Shown here: piece by piece, positions 13,107 to 25,061 of the stretch
Layout of the letters: each line of letters begins with the position of its first letter
Position numbering within the stretch: the stretch's first letter is position 1
Source: Brachypodium distachyon
Taxonomy: Eukaryota; Streptophyta; Magnoliopsida; Poales; Poaceae
NCBI RefSeq assembly: GCF_000005505.3
Contig: NC_016135.3
Location: 19,500,613 to 19,564,612, forward strand
DNA length: 64,000 bases
Reading direction: 5' to 3'
Notes under the pieces: generated by a model
Told to the model about the DNA's origin: nothing
Seen by the model: the letters and a program-made list of their open reading frames with translations, nothing else
Database searches by the model: none
Position numbers and translations under genes: made by a program

Positions 13107-13191
13107 TTATTGATTACTCTGTTATCTTTATAGAACTATTTTGAGTTCTGGCTACCAAACGAAATCTTTCCTGCAAATCAGGCCTAAATCA

Positions 13192-13326
13192 GAGCTGTCT
13201 TCTTTATTTCCTCTGCTTGTGCATAGACATACTATTGCATGAGCATGTCAAAATGGATAGTTGCAACTAAAAGGAAACATCATATAAAAAATGACAAGTT
13301 GTAACAACAATACCCCCTTGTAAGTT
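13192..13326 (-). pseudogene. Duplicated fragment of ERMP1-like exon 2 and its 3' splice site
   Basis: By eye this differs from 11696-11831 at about seven positions over 135 bp. Read on the minus strand it keeps the AG acceptor and the reading YVYAQAEEIKKTA, against YVYAEAEKIKKTA in the real exon. There is no donor close downstream, so it is probably not spliced as a coding exon. Confidence 0.8.
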
Positions 13327-14985
13327 AAGATTTTACCATAACACTATCATGACGGGAGAGAAGGCTGGGAAAAAACATTAAGAAAGAGAAGGAGAACAAA
13401 ATAAAGCATGAATTAGATACTCTTGGTTTTCTCAGCATTTCAATCATGCTACCAATGTAACGAATGGGTATGTAGGGGCAACTGACCCCATAGCTTTTCT
13501 AAAACACTTGAACAAATTATATTTAAAAAAAAATCCATAAATTTGCAAGAAGTTTTAATAGACTTATACCAGGAGGTTTTGGTTCTAGCACTGCGAGCTA
13601 ACTTCCCACTGTTTCAGATAAGAAAATACATAATCTAATCAGCAACCAGACATAGAAAAACGTCCCAGCGTGTCACAATTTATCCTGCTAAGTTTCTGGT
13701 ACGATTTCTACTGAGACACTCAGGGTCAGAATTTCAGAACAGGGATGTTTCCAAGTTCTAATAGGCTAACAGCAAACCAACAGGTCCTATCAAGTTGATT
13801 ACAGCAGGAACAAGAGGTAAGATGAAGAGCGATCAAAATGGCCACAATTCATACTTGAAGCAGGAATTAGAACTCTAGAAATTTATCGATGGGAAACAGG
13901 CAGCTTCTGACAGTTTTCCTACAGGTTACCATCACAAAGAGTCAAAGACATGCAAAAACTTGGTACGTCAATCGACATTTACTGCATCCCTCTCCTGCAG
14001 GCTTTTAAGAAGCCAGTGTGGACCAGGGCAGCAGGAAATCATATGGCAGGCCACTGCGAGAATTTGCAACCTCTTGCAGGTTAAATCTTTCACAAGGACA
14101 GCAAAAGGGTCCCAGCTTGCACTTCTAACCGATGCATTTACCAGAAATCATGAGAACAGTGTGCCCTGCCAACTCGGCCTTAATAAAAAGGAACTGCCAG
14201 CTGAACAAGTACTACCAAGAACAGAACAGATTTTAGCATCATGTGATGCATTAAATAAATTAGCCAACTAATGTTGGTCACAGCTTTTTAAGTTTCAAGC
14301 AGGGGAACACTTAACCAATCTCGCGGTTACAGAGGGCATATGGATTCAGACACTTAGTTAAACCCAAAATCTCTAAAAAAAACTGTTAGCAGTAGTGTTA
14401 GTCCTTGGATAATCCTATCCTACGGGCTACGGGGTTGTCTGAGAGATTGAATTTGAAGAAGAATGCAGTTCGAACCATGAGCGCATTAATCGATTAGATT
14501 ATCAGTAGCCACCGAGCAACAAACGAATCCACAACTAACTAAAACTAACTAAGAAAGAGGAAGACTCGAATTCAATTCCCTCACCCCAAAGGGAGGAAAA
14601 AATCAGAACAAAATTGACTCTAAGAACAACAACAAGCTAGGGCTACCTTACCAACCGCAGAATTCACGCCCGCAAGGATCTCCAGACTCCAGTCCACGCC
14701 AGTCTAGCGACGACGACGAGAGCAGAGTCCCTTCTGGCGTGCTTCGGCGGGGAAGCTGCTGGGGCGAGGCGTAGGACTGGAGTCTGGGAGGAGAGGATAG
14801 AAGAGGCCGTTGAGATTCCGCAGCCTCCCTACGCAACGACGGGGAGCAGCCGCCCGCGTGGCGCGGGGATCGAGATATATGAGGAGAGAAGAAGGCTGCG
14901 ATCGCACGAACCCGAGAGCCGGCGTGTCCCGTGCTAGTAGCTTGTGGGGGTGCGTAGCATGGGGCTGGGGGGCATAACAGGGCCC

Positions 14986-15424
14986 CTTTGGCCATGGCCG
15001 GCCCGTGTCTGGTCCCGGGATGCGAAGGGGAGAGAGTTCGACGAGTCCGGGCCAAAGACGGGCCCGCCCCTGCTGAAGCGTCGGCCAGTAGAACTGTGGA
15101 TCCAAGAGATTCGTCGTTTTGTTGGCTGGGCGCACAGTGTTGTCCGTCCAGAAGTTGACAGCTAACCGCTTTCACGTGATCGATCCGATCGGCGGTGGGA
15201 TACGATCCCGTGTCTCTGACCATTTTGAAGCACCACGAACGAATTCATCTGTATCTCTGATTGCTTACAAGGACACCAATATATTCTTTCCAACGTCCAC
15301 CTCACTAAATGTACACAGATTACTTATAGTCCCACAATCAGCCTCACTAACACGAATTACTCTGTAACCGTGTACGTTTAGTAATTATTCCCGGAGGCTG
15401 AATACTACCCGGCAGGAGATAAGG
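14986..15424. promoter_or_regulatory. Putative promoter region of the ERMP1-like gene
   Basis: The sequence between the GC-rich 5' UTR island (to about 14985) and a second GC-rich island starting at about 15430. If the right-hand island is transcribed rightwards, this would be a bidirectional promoter. No specific element could be assigned with confidence. Confidence 0.3.
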
Positions 15425-18408
15425 TTGTACCGTTTGCTCTCGCAAGGAACACATCGGATCCTCGCGCACCCCCGCCGCTTATCAAACCGGACTCCTCACG
15501 CCCGCTCAAATCCTCTCGCTGTCGCTGCCGAACTCCCACTCCTCCTGTCCCGTCGCCTCACGGGCCTCGCACCGCTCTATCCCCTGCCCCGCCGCCACCC
15601 GTCCCCATGCCCTCATCGCGCTCCCCCGCCCGCCTGCCCTATCCACCAGTCAGTCTGGCATGAGAAAATTAGCCTCATCCCCCATCAATGGCCAGTGCGT
15701 CTAGCCGCCGTTTCCGGCCAACTCCGCCGCCCCGCATGCCCCGCCCCACGCAACGCCGCCGCTCGCCGTCGTCGCTGCCCCGCCCCAGGCACCCTGTCCC
15801 GCCGTCGTGCGCCACGGCGACCAGGCCGCGGTCGCAGAACTCCCGCGCATCGCCCCACGCGCCCTGTCCCGCCATCGAGCGCCCAGCGCGCCGGCCGCGG
15901 TAGCCCTTCTGCGACCTCCGTCCCCCGGGCGCCACGCCGCTGCCCCACCGCTGCTCATCACGACATCACGCCGACGCCGCGTTAGACGTTAGTGCTTAAA
16001 TCTCAGATGAATTGTTCCATTGCGTTGTGTCCGTGTAGGTCTTTTCCAGCCCAAGGAGTTTACATTGACGCAACAATAATAGCGTAAGAAGGATGATTAG
16101 CAAGCTCCTTTCTCTATCTTGCATGCTGCATAAGTTAGGAAGTACTAGCTTTTTGGGTTGTTCGTTAGGTATTTACATGCTTTTTACTGGGAGAAGACTT
16201 TGTGCAATTTTAAAAAATTTAGAGCATCAGTATTTGACATCCATCATGCACTTGTCAATACAAGCAGTGCAAATAAAATGGACCTGACTCTCCCATTATT
16301 TCTTCTACAAATCAGGAGTGCTTTTTTTCTAAGGCGGATCATGAAGTTGTTACTAACTATGAAGCTAATATTCTGAATTTGATGCAGTCGGATGTCGGAT
16401 TGCTTCATAGATTGCTGTTAACTAAATGCTCTAATGTGTATTTGTGTACTTACCTGCTAAATATTTCTGTTGTTCTGTTTTGGAGGAAAAGGAAAAATGG
16501 AAATATTTGATATAATGGAGTAACAGACGATTGTTGATGACTAGGTACATGCAAATTATTTTCACCTGTTATCAAGTAGGGAAACCAAAGTGTGCAGCTC
16601 TGGGAACAACCAGTTAGTTCTAGGGCTCTAAATATGCCATTTTGTTTTCCTGTAGCAATTAAGTACTACATCTATAAGGGGGATACAACTGATCAAAGAT
16701 CACTCATGGCCTCTCTTCTTATCAGGGGAGATGATAAGATGTTTGTACTAAAAAGTGTACTAGATTTGTGGTTGTGACCTTCGTGTTCGATTTGTGCCCA
16801 AGTCCACTAATCCAAATATACATTGATTCCATAGTTATAATATAGACAGAGAGGGAGAAAGTATAAAGAGAAAAGGTGACTTACTAACGGCTGTATATTT
16901 ATTTGTATTTTTTTGCGAGACATTTGTATTTTATGATGCAGAAAATTAAGCATGAGTTGATACATATGCTCTACGAGTTATGGGCTTAGGGCTTTGTGTC
17001 AGTACCCCAAAATTAACTCTGCGGATCTTAAATGCAAAAGTTATAAGTGATTATGGATAATTCTGTACTATAGACAGGAGCTATAAGTCCCTATCTGTTT
17101 ACTACAAATGAATTGTGGTCTGTATTTTAAATACATAGATGAACCAATGTCTGTAAAAAGCTTTCAGATATTCTTAAATAAGGAGTAGAAACTTATGACT
17201 CAATGTACATCCTCCACATTCTTACATTGGCATACATTGTTTGGTACTGTGCATTCTTTCTCAGTTGTTCAGTTAGCTTGAACTACATAAATCCTTGGCT
17301 CTGTGCTGCTGCTGCTGCTACTGTTACCATGCACTGGAGATGACGAAAATATGGGAAGACAACCCAAAATACCTGTTGTCTCTTCGAAGGAAAAGATCAA
17401 AGAGAGGGAAAAAAGAGAACGAATATATATCTTATTTCCCACAAATTTTCTGATCTGAGGTTAAATCATAGTATAGATGTCCATTAGAAGAGTTTCTTTA
17501 TGGCCGTGACCAAGCATGCATATTCTTTTAGCTTAGACATATAAATTATCGATGTTGCTGGTCTTTCTCATGTATGGGGTTGTATATCTGCAAGCAAGGG
17601 GATGGCTGACCATTTCTGCTGTGTTGCAGTTGCAGCAGTCCGTTCTTGTGATGGAACTATCTCTGATGATGATTCAACACCGCTTGTTGTTGTCATACTT
17701 GGATGAATATCTCTGACAGTTGGAATTTGTTTTCATGTTTGGCTTCAGTTATGAGAAGGAGAAAGATAAGTGTTACTATTATACATGGATTGGCAAGAAT
17801 GGCAAGTAATCATGGCTACTACTTACAAAGTTACAAACCATATTTTGGTGTTGGTCTGGGACCTTTATCGGTAGCTTTGCACTTCTAAATGAAACTTGGA
17901 TGGATTTTGTCTGCAGGCCATATTAAAACGGCTTGTTGACTGAGCCACCAATTATTTATTGGGCTTATGAAATGTCAGTTAAAATTATATTACAAGCGTC
18001 ATAAGAGTATGATGGAACAATACAAACTAAAGTTGAGGATAGCACATCCTGAAAGAGTTGATGTTGAACTGGGTTTTAGGTGACAACAGGTGATTATTTT
18101 GAGCTATAACTCTTTTTTATTTTTGAGCTAACTGTAAATATTGATGTATTTTGTAATGGAATCTCATTGGTGTTACATGCCTCAACACACATAAAAGGCT
18201 TCTCCAACTATCTCTTATTACTCTCCATATGTTGCTCGGTAATATGGAAATGAAAATTATACAGCTTAAAGCTACTACAAGGAAGACCATCGAGTTGGTG
18301 GCTTTCTAACAAAATATGTTTCTAACCGACATGAAAATATATATCAATACTAATACTGACATTTAGATCCAATGAATTTAAGGCGAATGACCAGCTTGGC
18401 CAGTGGTT
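15425..18408 (+). other. GC-rich island followed by AT-rich tract, no confident gene
   Basis: 15430-15990 is very GC-rich and open in several frames, but the translations are low-complexity Arg/Pro/Ala strings that match no family I know. From 16000 the sequence is AT-rich and contains only short open frames. The layout resembles a first exon plus intron of a decayed or non-coding gene, or host DNA captured by a Helitron whose candidate 3' end follows. Small simple repeats occur, such as CTG units near 17305-17317. Confidence 0.3.
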
Positions 18409-18442
18409 AGTCCACCGTGCGTTGCACGGGCACACTAACTAG
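18409..18442 (+). mobile_element. Candidate Helitron 3' terminus
   Basis: A short hairpin, CCGTGC-GTT-GCACGG (18415-18429), sits ten bases before CTAG at 18439-18442, which is followed by T. A hairpin about 10 nt before a CTRR end with T next is the Helitron 3' signature, and this GTGCGTTGCAC hairpin type is familiar from grass elements. No matching 5' TC terminus was found, so element length is unknown. Confidence 0.4.
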
Positions 18443-18493
18443 TCTGATGGAAAGACATAACGAGTTTAGGTTTCCTTTGATTCAATTATATTT

Positions 18494-18611
18494 CCTCCAT
18501 CCAACAAAAAAATAATTCAAGTTTGTTGTCAAAATTTGAATGTATCTGACTTAGTGTATAGATACATTCAAATTTAGTTAAAGTTGAGACATTCTTTGTT
18601 GGACGGAGGGA
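18494..18611. mobile_element. Stowaway-like MITE
   Basis: The left end CCTCCATCCAACAAA pairs with TTTGTTGGACGGAGGGAG at the right end, with TA on both sides. AT-rich interior of about 80 bp containing an internal inverted copy of a GAATGTATCT motif. Confidence 0.8.
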
Positions 18612-18652
18612 GTATGAATTTTGAAGTTTTGAAATCTTTAGAAAAATTTCGA

Positions 18653-18876
18653 TGTTGGTCGTTTGATTCGTATGATCAAATCCTACGGGAATTTTCCTTA
18701 ATGATTTATTTGTACTACATTTCATAAGAAAATTTACATCCACTCTAACCTCTTGAAAGAAATTTTTGGTCCAATCAAACAAACTGAATCTTATATGGCT
18801 CTAGTGGACTTGACGTCGTAATCCTACATTTTTCCAATTTCTTTTAGTTTTCCAATCATACGAATCAAAAAGGCCC
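18653..18876. mobile_element. Degenerate Tourist-like MITE
   Basis: The left end contains TTTGATTCGTATGATCAAAT and the right end contains its counterpart ATCATACGAATCAAAAAGGCC. The termini are diverged and no target duplication could be read. Confidence 0.5.
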
Positions 18877-18959
18877 CGAAGGAAATCAGTGCTGTCAAGA
18901 AAAGTTTTTAGGGATATCTTTTTGCGCAGAAAAGTTTAAGGATATCTCAGTATATCCCT

Positions 18960-19450
18960 TCGCTGCCCGGACCTTTGCCGGCGGCGTTCACCGCACGGGG
19001 CGCGCACGCTGCTGCCTGCTTGTTCACCTCGGCGGCCTCCCACTTGACCTCCGCCGCCTTGTCCATCTGTCCCTGCAAGGCGGCGGTAACTTACATGCCA
19101 GCATGCGGCATGCCCCCATTGCCGTGGATAAGCTGGTCGTGTTCGTGGGCGTCCGCGATTAGACCGGTTGCACGCCGCGGACGCCCGTGCCCGTTTACAG
19201 GCCTAATTTAGACGGAGACGAGATGGAGACGACGAGGCAGCGAGAGGGTCAACAGAGCACGAAAAGGAATAACCAGCAGGCCTTTGGGGGCGGCGAGCTT
19301 GCGGTGGCCCTGAGCAAACTGAGACAGAGAGAGGACAGGGGGGTCGCCGTGGTTTTATTTTCTTCTCAGTTGCCGTGGACGGATGAGGTTGACGAGAAGG
19401 TACGGTGGAGAAGCGGTGCTACTTGTTGCCGTGGTAGATGAAGTTGAAGG
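18960..19450 (-). other. GC-rich gene-fragment-like segment
   Basis: A GC-rich patch in AT-rich surroundings. On the minus strand, a stretch near 18985-19080 reads as an alanine/lysine/glutamate-rich segment (MDKAAEVKWEAAEVNKQAA) ending in a stop after about 40 residues. It has no recognised family and lacks flanking exons. It could be a captured or decayed gene fragment. Confidence 0.25.
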
Positions 19451-20034
19451 TACGGCGGAATAGTACGCTAGTACAGCACGAGCGAAAAAAAATCTAAACA
19501 ATAATTAAGCAACAATGACGTGTATTTAGGGTGACTTAATTGTGAGGCAGAATGCATGGAACGGTGACAATTCTAGGACATGTACAACGGCTGCAAAGAT
19601 TGGCTTTTCTCATGTGCTCCACGAGGAGACAATAAAAATGTTATACTAGAATAGATTATTTTCTAGTGTCATATTATGTAATTAATTAATGTTTGAATGA
19701 ATAAAATTAAGTAAATAAACCTAAAAAAATGTGAAAAAAATTGTTATATCTTGTCTTATTTTTGTTGTAAAGAGATTATCTTAGTTAAGAGAAGGGTACC
19801 ACTCCAGTCCAAAACCGATTACTAGTTTCTTTTTTAACAACAAAACCGATTAGCTCATAGTATCATGTGAGTGACAAGTGATCCCTGTTTTCAGTATCCA
19901 CCCCAGCTATTCACCATTCCTACGTTAAGAGATGACTTCAGTTTCAGTCGTACCTATTCTATCTCATCCTCCCAAGCAAACACATAATGGAACCATCTCG
20001 TTCTCTTCCATTCCTTCAACCAATACCATCATGA

Positions 20035-20515
20035 GTAGGGGTGAACCGAAACCGAAAACCAAATTCAAATTAACCAAAACCGAAACCGAATTAGCCGAAA
20101 CGAATTAACCGTTTCCGGTTTTGGTTGCTAAGTGCAATTAACCGAATTGATGATAAATAGTCTAAAACCTATGTCGTTATGCACTCGTATCTATTATATA
20201 TTGTGTATAAGTGCTTTTGAACTTTGATGCAACTTAAATCCCGCACGCTTCAATTATGTCAAAGTATATCTATTTAAGACTTTTAGTCATATATGTGTTG
20301 CAAATTCTACTAAATTCATGATTTGATGTTGTCTATTTTACTGTCAGTTCACAAGTTCGGTTATATCGGTTTAAACCGAAACCGAACCCAAGTTTTAGGT
20401 AACCAAATTGTCGGTTAGCTAAAAAACCGACAATATTTCCGTTGATATTTCTCATTAACCGAATTACTAAAAAACCGAAAAAATCGAACCAAATTCTCGG
20501 TTAAAACCGACACAT
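20035..20515. repeat. ACCGAA-rich repeat element, probably a decayed transposon
   Basis: Dozens of AACCGAAA/TTTCGGTT-type motifs cluster at both ends of the segment (about 20040-20150 and 20350-20515) around an AT-rich core. The left edge reads TAGGGGTGAACCG, resembling hAT termini. The right edge is not clear and no target duplication was seen. Confidence 0.45.
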
Positions 20516-21037
20516 CAATGTCACGGTGAACCAGAATCGGCAAAGCCAAATGCCCAAAGTCACACTACGCCGGCGCAAGAGCGACAGATGATAGGCGACT
20601 AGGCGCCAGGTGGTCGTCCGATCGAGACTACTGGCAATAAAATAGGAACCCAAGAGCAACATTTTTGTGATATGAAAACAAGAATTTAACCACCACAAAC
20701 TTCAAGCCCAGTTCATACAATAGAATGCGGCAAAGCACGTCAAACGCACATGTAAAGAAAAGTGAGTTAACATGGTGGGTCCGGACACCTCGCCGCTGTT
20801 GACATTGCTGTTGCTACCACTAAATGCATACACAGCAGCAGAGTGGAGGAAGCCAGTATCTAAAGGTCCTTGCACCTCTAGGTTTCACAGAGTAATAGGG
20901 TACGATGGCTGGCATTGAAGATGCAACTTCCTGTTTACAGATCTCGTACAGGTCAGAAACTTTTACAGATCAGCACAGGTACTGTGGTCTACCAATCAAG
21001 CTGCTAGAACCGGCCCCAGAACCAGCAGGTTTTACTT

Positions 21038-24000
21038 CTACCTTGCTCCATTCTTCTTTCTCACGAGGTCAGCTCGACGCCTAGCCTCTCTCTCCGCTGT
21101 CTGAACATAAAATTCAGCTCCGAGCATGGCATTTATCTCGACATTTGATGATAGGCTTGCTTCAGCGGTCTGAATTATCAGTTCAATGGTAAGAATGAAT
21201 CCTAGGGCCGAAAGCACACGCACAGCATTGGCAAGCCGACAAATGTGTTTTCTAGTTTCTATTGAGGTAAAAGTGTCCACTTCGTCACTCAACTTGTGTT
21301 GATCTTCCTTCAGTTCAGTATTTTCACGCACCAGAACATGCTGCCCAACCCAAATGAACCCATTGCAACCAAGAATCAAGTCGACATCATATTGCTCAAG
21401 GTGATGGAAGTGCTGCTTCCGCCGTTTTACCAAATATGCAGGCACTGTGAGCAATTGACCCCTCTGAAGCTGCATAAAAAAAATCCATAACAATTCAATA
21501 AACATATTCATATTGTCTCCAGAAGCAATGTAAGATCTGACAAGGTAATATTGTAACTCCACTCCAGCAGTCAAATACAAATCATCAACCTACCTAAGCC
21601 ATCATAACCATTCAAACAATATGAGGTATCAGGACTTAACACATCGTCTTTTGTGTTCGTGGGGTTGTGCGCCTTTATTCTAGGCGCTCTCTTGTAAATA
21701 TACTCTCTCTCTCTCTCTCTCTTAATGAACCGCAGTGCTCCTGCCTTTTTCCGTAAAAAAAAAGAGTTGTTGTGGCATCTACCTTTCCATACTTTTGACT
21801 CCTTGCTTGTAGGTGAAGAGATCCATCATGTTGGAAACCACGAACTTCAGCCTGATAATTGATTTCATGTTAAGTAGCAGCATTAGATTTAAACAGTACT
21901 CCAGCATAAAAATTACAAAGGGTGCCAAACTATAAAAAGTTGGTTATATTCTTTGGGAACTTATTGTCGAGCGCTTGTAAAAAAGTACGGTGAAGTCTAT
22001 AAACATGTACAATTTCCGGTCTTAGTTGTTTTCAAGTTCTGTTAGGACTTTGTTGCAGGCTGCATGTTGTACCAGGTCAGGTTTCGTTTAGAAAGTAAAA
22101 AAAGAAGGAAACAACAGGTGGCACAAAATTTTGCGGATTCTGTGCTCTCTTATTAGGTTTTGCTTTTTCCAAGCTTGGCAGTGCTGTCGATCCCCAGGGC
22201 TCCATATTCTTGCACCTAACAAGGGCCAGACTTGGCATCCTCTTCCATTGACATGATTTCCCATCTCCTATATTTGGTGTGCATAGTTTCTATTTTTCCA
22301 TCGCAAACTTCTAGTCCATGCATGCACTTCTGTAGTTGCCCCATCTATTTTCTACCGCCCATTCCAATCTGCTAATACTTCTATTTCCCATCTATTAGTT
22401 CTTCCATACCTAGGCATACCGGTTCCTACTACTTAGTCCACAACTAACTATGTCTGTCCACTCTGTTGCAAGATTTCTTCTCTCTTCTAGTTCTAGCTGA
22501 ACCCATCTGCTAATTACTTCTTTTTGCACAAGCAAAAAAATCAGGGCATCCTATCCTAGCATATAAAAAAATGAGATGTACAAATTTTGAATTATAAAAG
22601 GAACAATCATTGATTGGCTGGTGTAGTGGAAGTAGTAGTAGTAGTGAGGACGATGGCTCAAGCTAACATCAACCATATGATAGCAAACAAAAGCAGAAGA
22701 TAATAATCTGGGAATAATAAAAGCATTTGCATTGGCACTTAACAGGTCCAGAGAAAAATGCCAAGCTGAACTGCTTATAGCATTGTTCATGCATATATTT
22801 TCTGCTCGCAGAATAGATATATAAGCAACTAACATAGAGCCATTCATAGTGAAGAGAGGAGGAGTGCGCACTTACACAGACAACGTCATTTTCTTCAAAT
22901 ATACTCCGCATATTAAGCTCATCAACAGCAGTTCTCCTTCTCTAATATAGGGGGTGGGAAAAAGTTCAATAGCAAGAAGAATAACGACTGGAAGCTGTAC
23001 CGTAGTACTGATGATACAACAACAAGCTGCCATTTTAACATAACATCCCAATTACGCTTCAAGAAAGGAACTGAAGTATATATAGAGTTTCCAGAAGAAA
23101 AAAAATCTTCCTTAAAAAAAATAGTTTCCAGAAAAACTACTTTCCAGCAAACAAGGAAACTGAATACTTCTTGGTTGTTACAGTGCTCTATATATCTACA
23201 AGGGAGACACTATGGTACAAGCTTAATGTTAGGTCAGCTCAAAAGGGTACTTTGAGTTTGAAGCACATTAAATTATCCATCGATACAGTGCATGACATTA
23301 TTTATCTTGCAGATTGTATTGAAAGTATATCCCTGTGTTCAGCTGCCCACTATCCAATAAATTTTGGGTATTATAGGGTAATGGCGCAGAACTGCATACC
23401 TGGATTCCATCAGGCAAATTCATAGAAGAAAGCATTAAAACAGCATCTTGGGTAAAGTTTATCTCCAACCTCCAGCGTTTAGGAGCAATCTTGAGAAAAA
23501 AAAATCAAAATAGTAATTGATATTGGTAAGAAATAGAATATGGTGCTTGCAAGGATGCTAAACAAGCAGATTGTGAATCAAACTTTGATGGCATAACTAT
23601 AATGACAGATTTACCCACACCATTCTATTCAGATGTACATGTACCAAAATGTAAACAGCATGAGCCATGATACCCATACAAGATAATTGGGGCTACTAAA
23701 CTATCAAAAATAGGGAAAACTGATTGCCCAATCCATGTATTAAACACATTGTCGTGTCAGCAATTTTTAACAACATTCAACATTGCTAGCAATTTAAAAC
23801 TAAAGCTTTAAGCCAAAATGTAGAGCATCTTCCTGGACTGAAATCCATGACATAATTTATCACATTAAGGTATGCAGTGCATTCCTAACAGAAACCATGC
23901 TAAACAAAATGAGAGAATGTTGGAAGAGTGACCTAAAGTGCACATACCTCAATGACACGGCCAACAATGATGTCGCCAACCTCCGGTTTATACCTGAAAA

Positions 24001-24856
24001 GCTCCAAAAGAACAAAATGAGCTAACCTAGAATCCCTTCCATAAGCCTAAGTGTTAACTTCATTTGCAACATATCATTTGCAGAGCAGAATCACATGACC
24101 CCAATCCAACTATAGTAAAACAAGGATTATATTTACCATCTGACAGGTCAACCACTCAAATTGAGACACCAATTACCAATAGATAATCAAACAAACAAAT
24201 GGTACCCTCAGAATAGCAGAATCTGTTACAAACGCATAATCACCCCTCCTCTAGTCCAACATGCCGTAACATTTCAGTGTGAAACTACAGTACCTCACAC
24301 TGAGAACTACACCTGCATCGACCCAAACCCAAAACCAAATCCGCTAATACATTCATACATACACCGTCAAACTCAGCCCGATAGAACTCAGCATTGCCAT
24401 AATTATCCAGCATGAAAAGAATAAGAAAAAGACATCTGGAATTTGGTACAGCAGCGAATAGGAGGAAGGCACGGAGAGAATACCTCGCCGGAGCGTCCGC
24501 ACATAGACAAGCTTGTTGACCCGCTCCACGACGCCGCACAGTGTCGCCACCACCTCCCCATCGTGATCCGCCGCACCATGCCCTCTGCACACGGAACACA
24601 CACACGCACCCAAAAATCCTAATCGGTCCATCACCAAGCACGAGTGGAGAAACAGATAAAATCATAAAAGAGGGAAATAGACGGGGAAGTGTGGGGTTTA
24701 CTTGAGAATATTGTCCTCTTGGTTGACGGGGATGCTGTCCGCGACAGTGACGGAGGCGGCAGATGCGGCGGCGGGGGCGAGGGTCTGCAGTTCGTGGAGC
24801 GCAGCCTCGAGGCGGACCCTCTGGGTCTGGTTCAGCGGGAAGTGGAGGTCTCTCAT
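21038..24856 (-). CDS. RRP4: Exosome complex subunit RRP4 (with apparent frameshift)
   Basis: Seven exons on the minus strand: 24702-24856, 24484-24584, 23948-23993, 23400-23489, 22876-22941, 21783-21851 and 21038-21469. The start MRDLHFPLNQTQ at 24856 aligns with plant RRP4. Downstream signatures are GEVVATLCGVVERVNKLVYV, YKPEVGDIIVGR and APKRWRLEIN (S1 domain), then QARSQKYGK and DLILGCNGFIWVG (KH region). Family knowledge: RRP4 is one of three cap subunits of the RNA exosome, acting in nuclear and cytoplasmic 3'-5' RNA decay. The seven exons sum to 959 nt, one short of a whole number of codons. Exon 2 ends one base out of phase with exon 3, so the frame breaks near 24484-24490. The rest is intact and the expected length is about 319 residues. 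This could be a real mutation, a sequence error, or unusual splicing. Confidence 0.88.
21630..21765 (+). mobile_element. 5'-truncated LINE 3' end
   Basis: A block in the intron between exons 6 and 7 of RRP4 contains a (CT)n microsatellite (about 21702-21721), then AATGAACCGCAGTGCTCC and CTGCCTTTTTCCG, followed by an A-run. This wording is typical of grass LINE 3' tails. No clean target duplication was seen. Confidence 0.5.
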
Positions 24857-25061
24857 GGCCCGGGAAGAATAGAGGAGGAGGAAGCGTCGGGGAAAACAGT
24901 AGTTCGGCGACCTTGTACAGAACGTAGTCGGGCTGGGACGAGGTTGGGCGGTGAGCTTCGCAGCGGGATGCAAAGAGGAGTTCGGCGGCGGGGTGGGGCC
25001 GGCGGCGGGAGAGCAAGGCTCCTGAGAGGGTTAGGCCCATTTTAAGTCGACCCTGCAGCAC

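Larger units (their letters stand above)
12601..14985 (-). other. Probable 5' UTR exon and long leader intron of the ERMP1-like gene
   Basis: Upstream of the start codon (12583) an acceptor-like tract ending in CAG lies at about 12612. A good donor (GGTAAGG) lies at about 14650 at the edge of a GC-rich island that runs to about 14985. This suggests a non-coding first exon near 14652-14985 and an intron of about 2 kb. The intron holds a Tourist/Harbinger-like MITE (12790-13106) and a duplicated piece of exon 2 (13192-13326). Splice sites were chosen by eye; transcript data would decide. Open frames in the island have no recognisable domain. Confidence 0.45.

Noticed and set aside
14648..15223. 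Overlapping minus-strand open frames of 143-191 codons upstream of the ERMP1-like gene
   Set aside because: They sit in the probable 5' UTR island and promoter; low-complexity Pro/Ser/Arg sequence, and the donor-like GGTAAGG suggests a non-coding exon.
15425..15985. Plus-strand 186-codon open frame in the GC island
   Set aside because: Arg/Pro-rich translation with similar open frames in other phases, as expected from composition alone.
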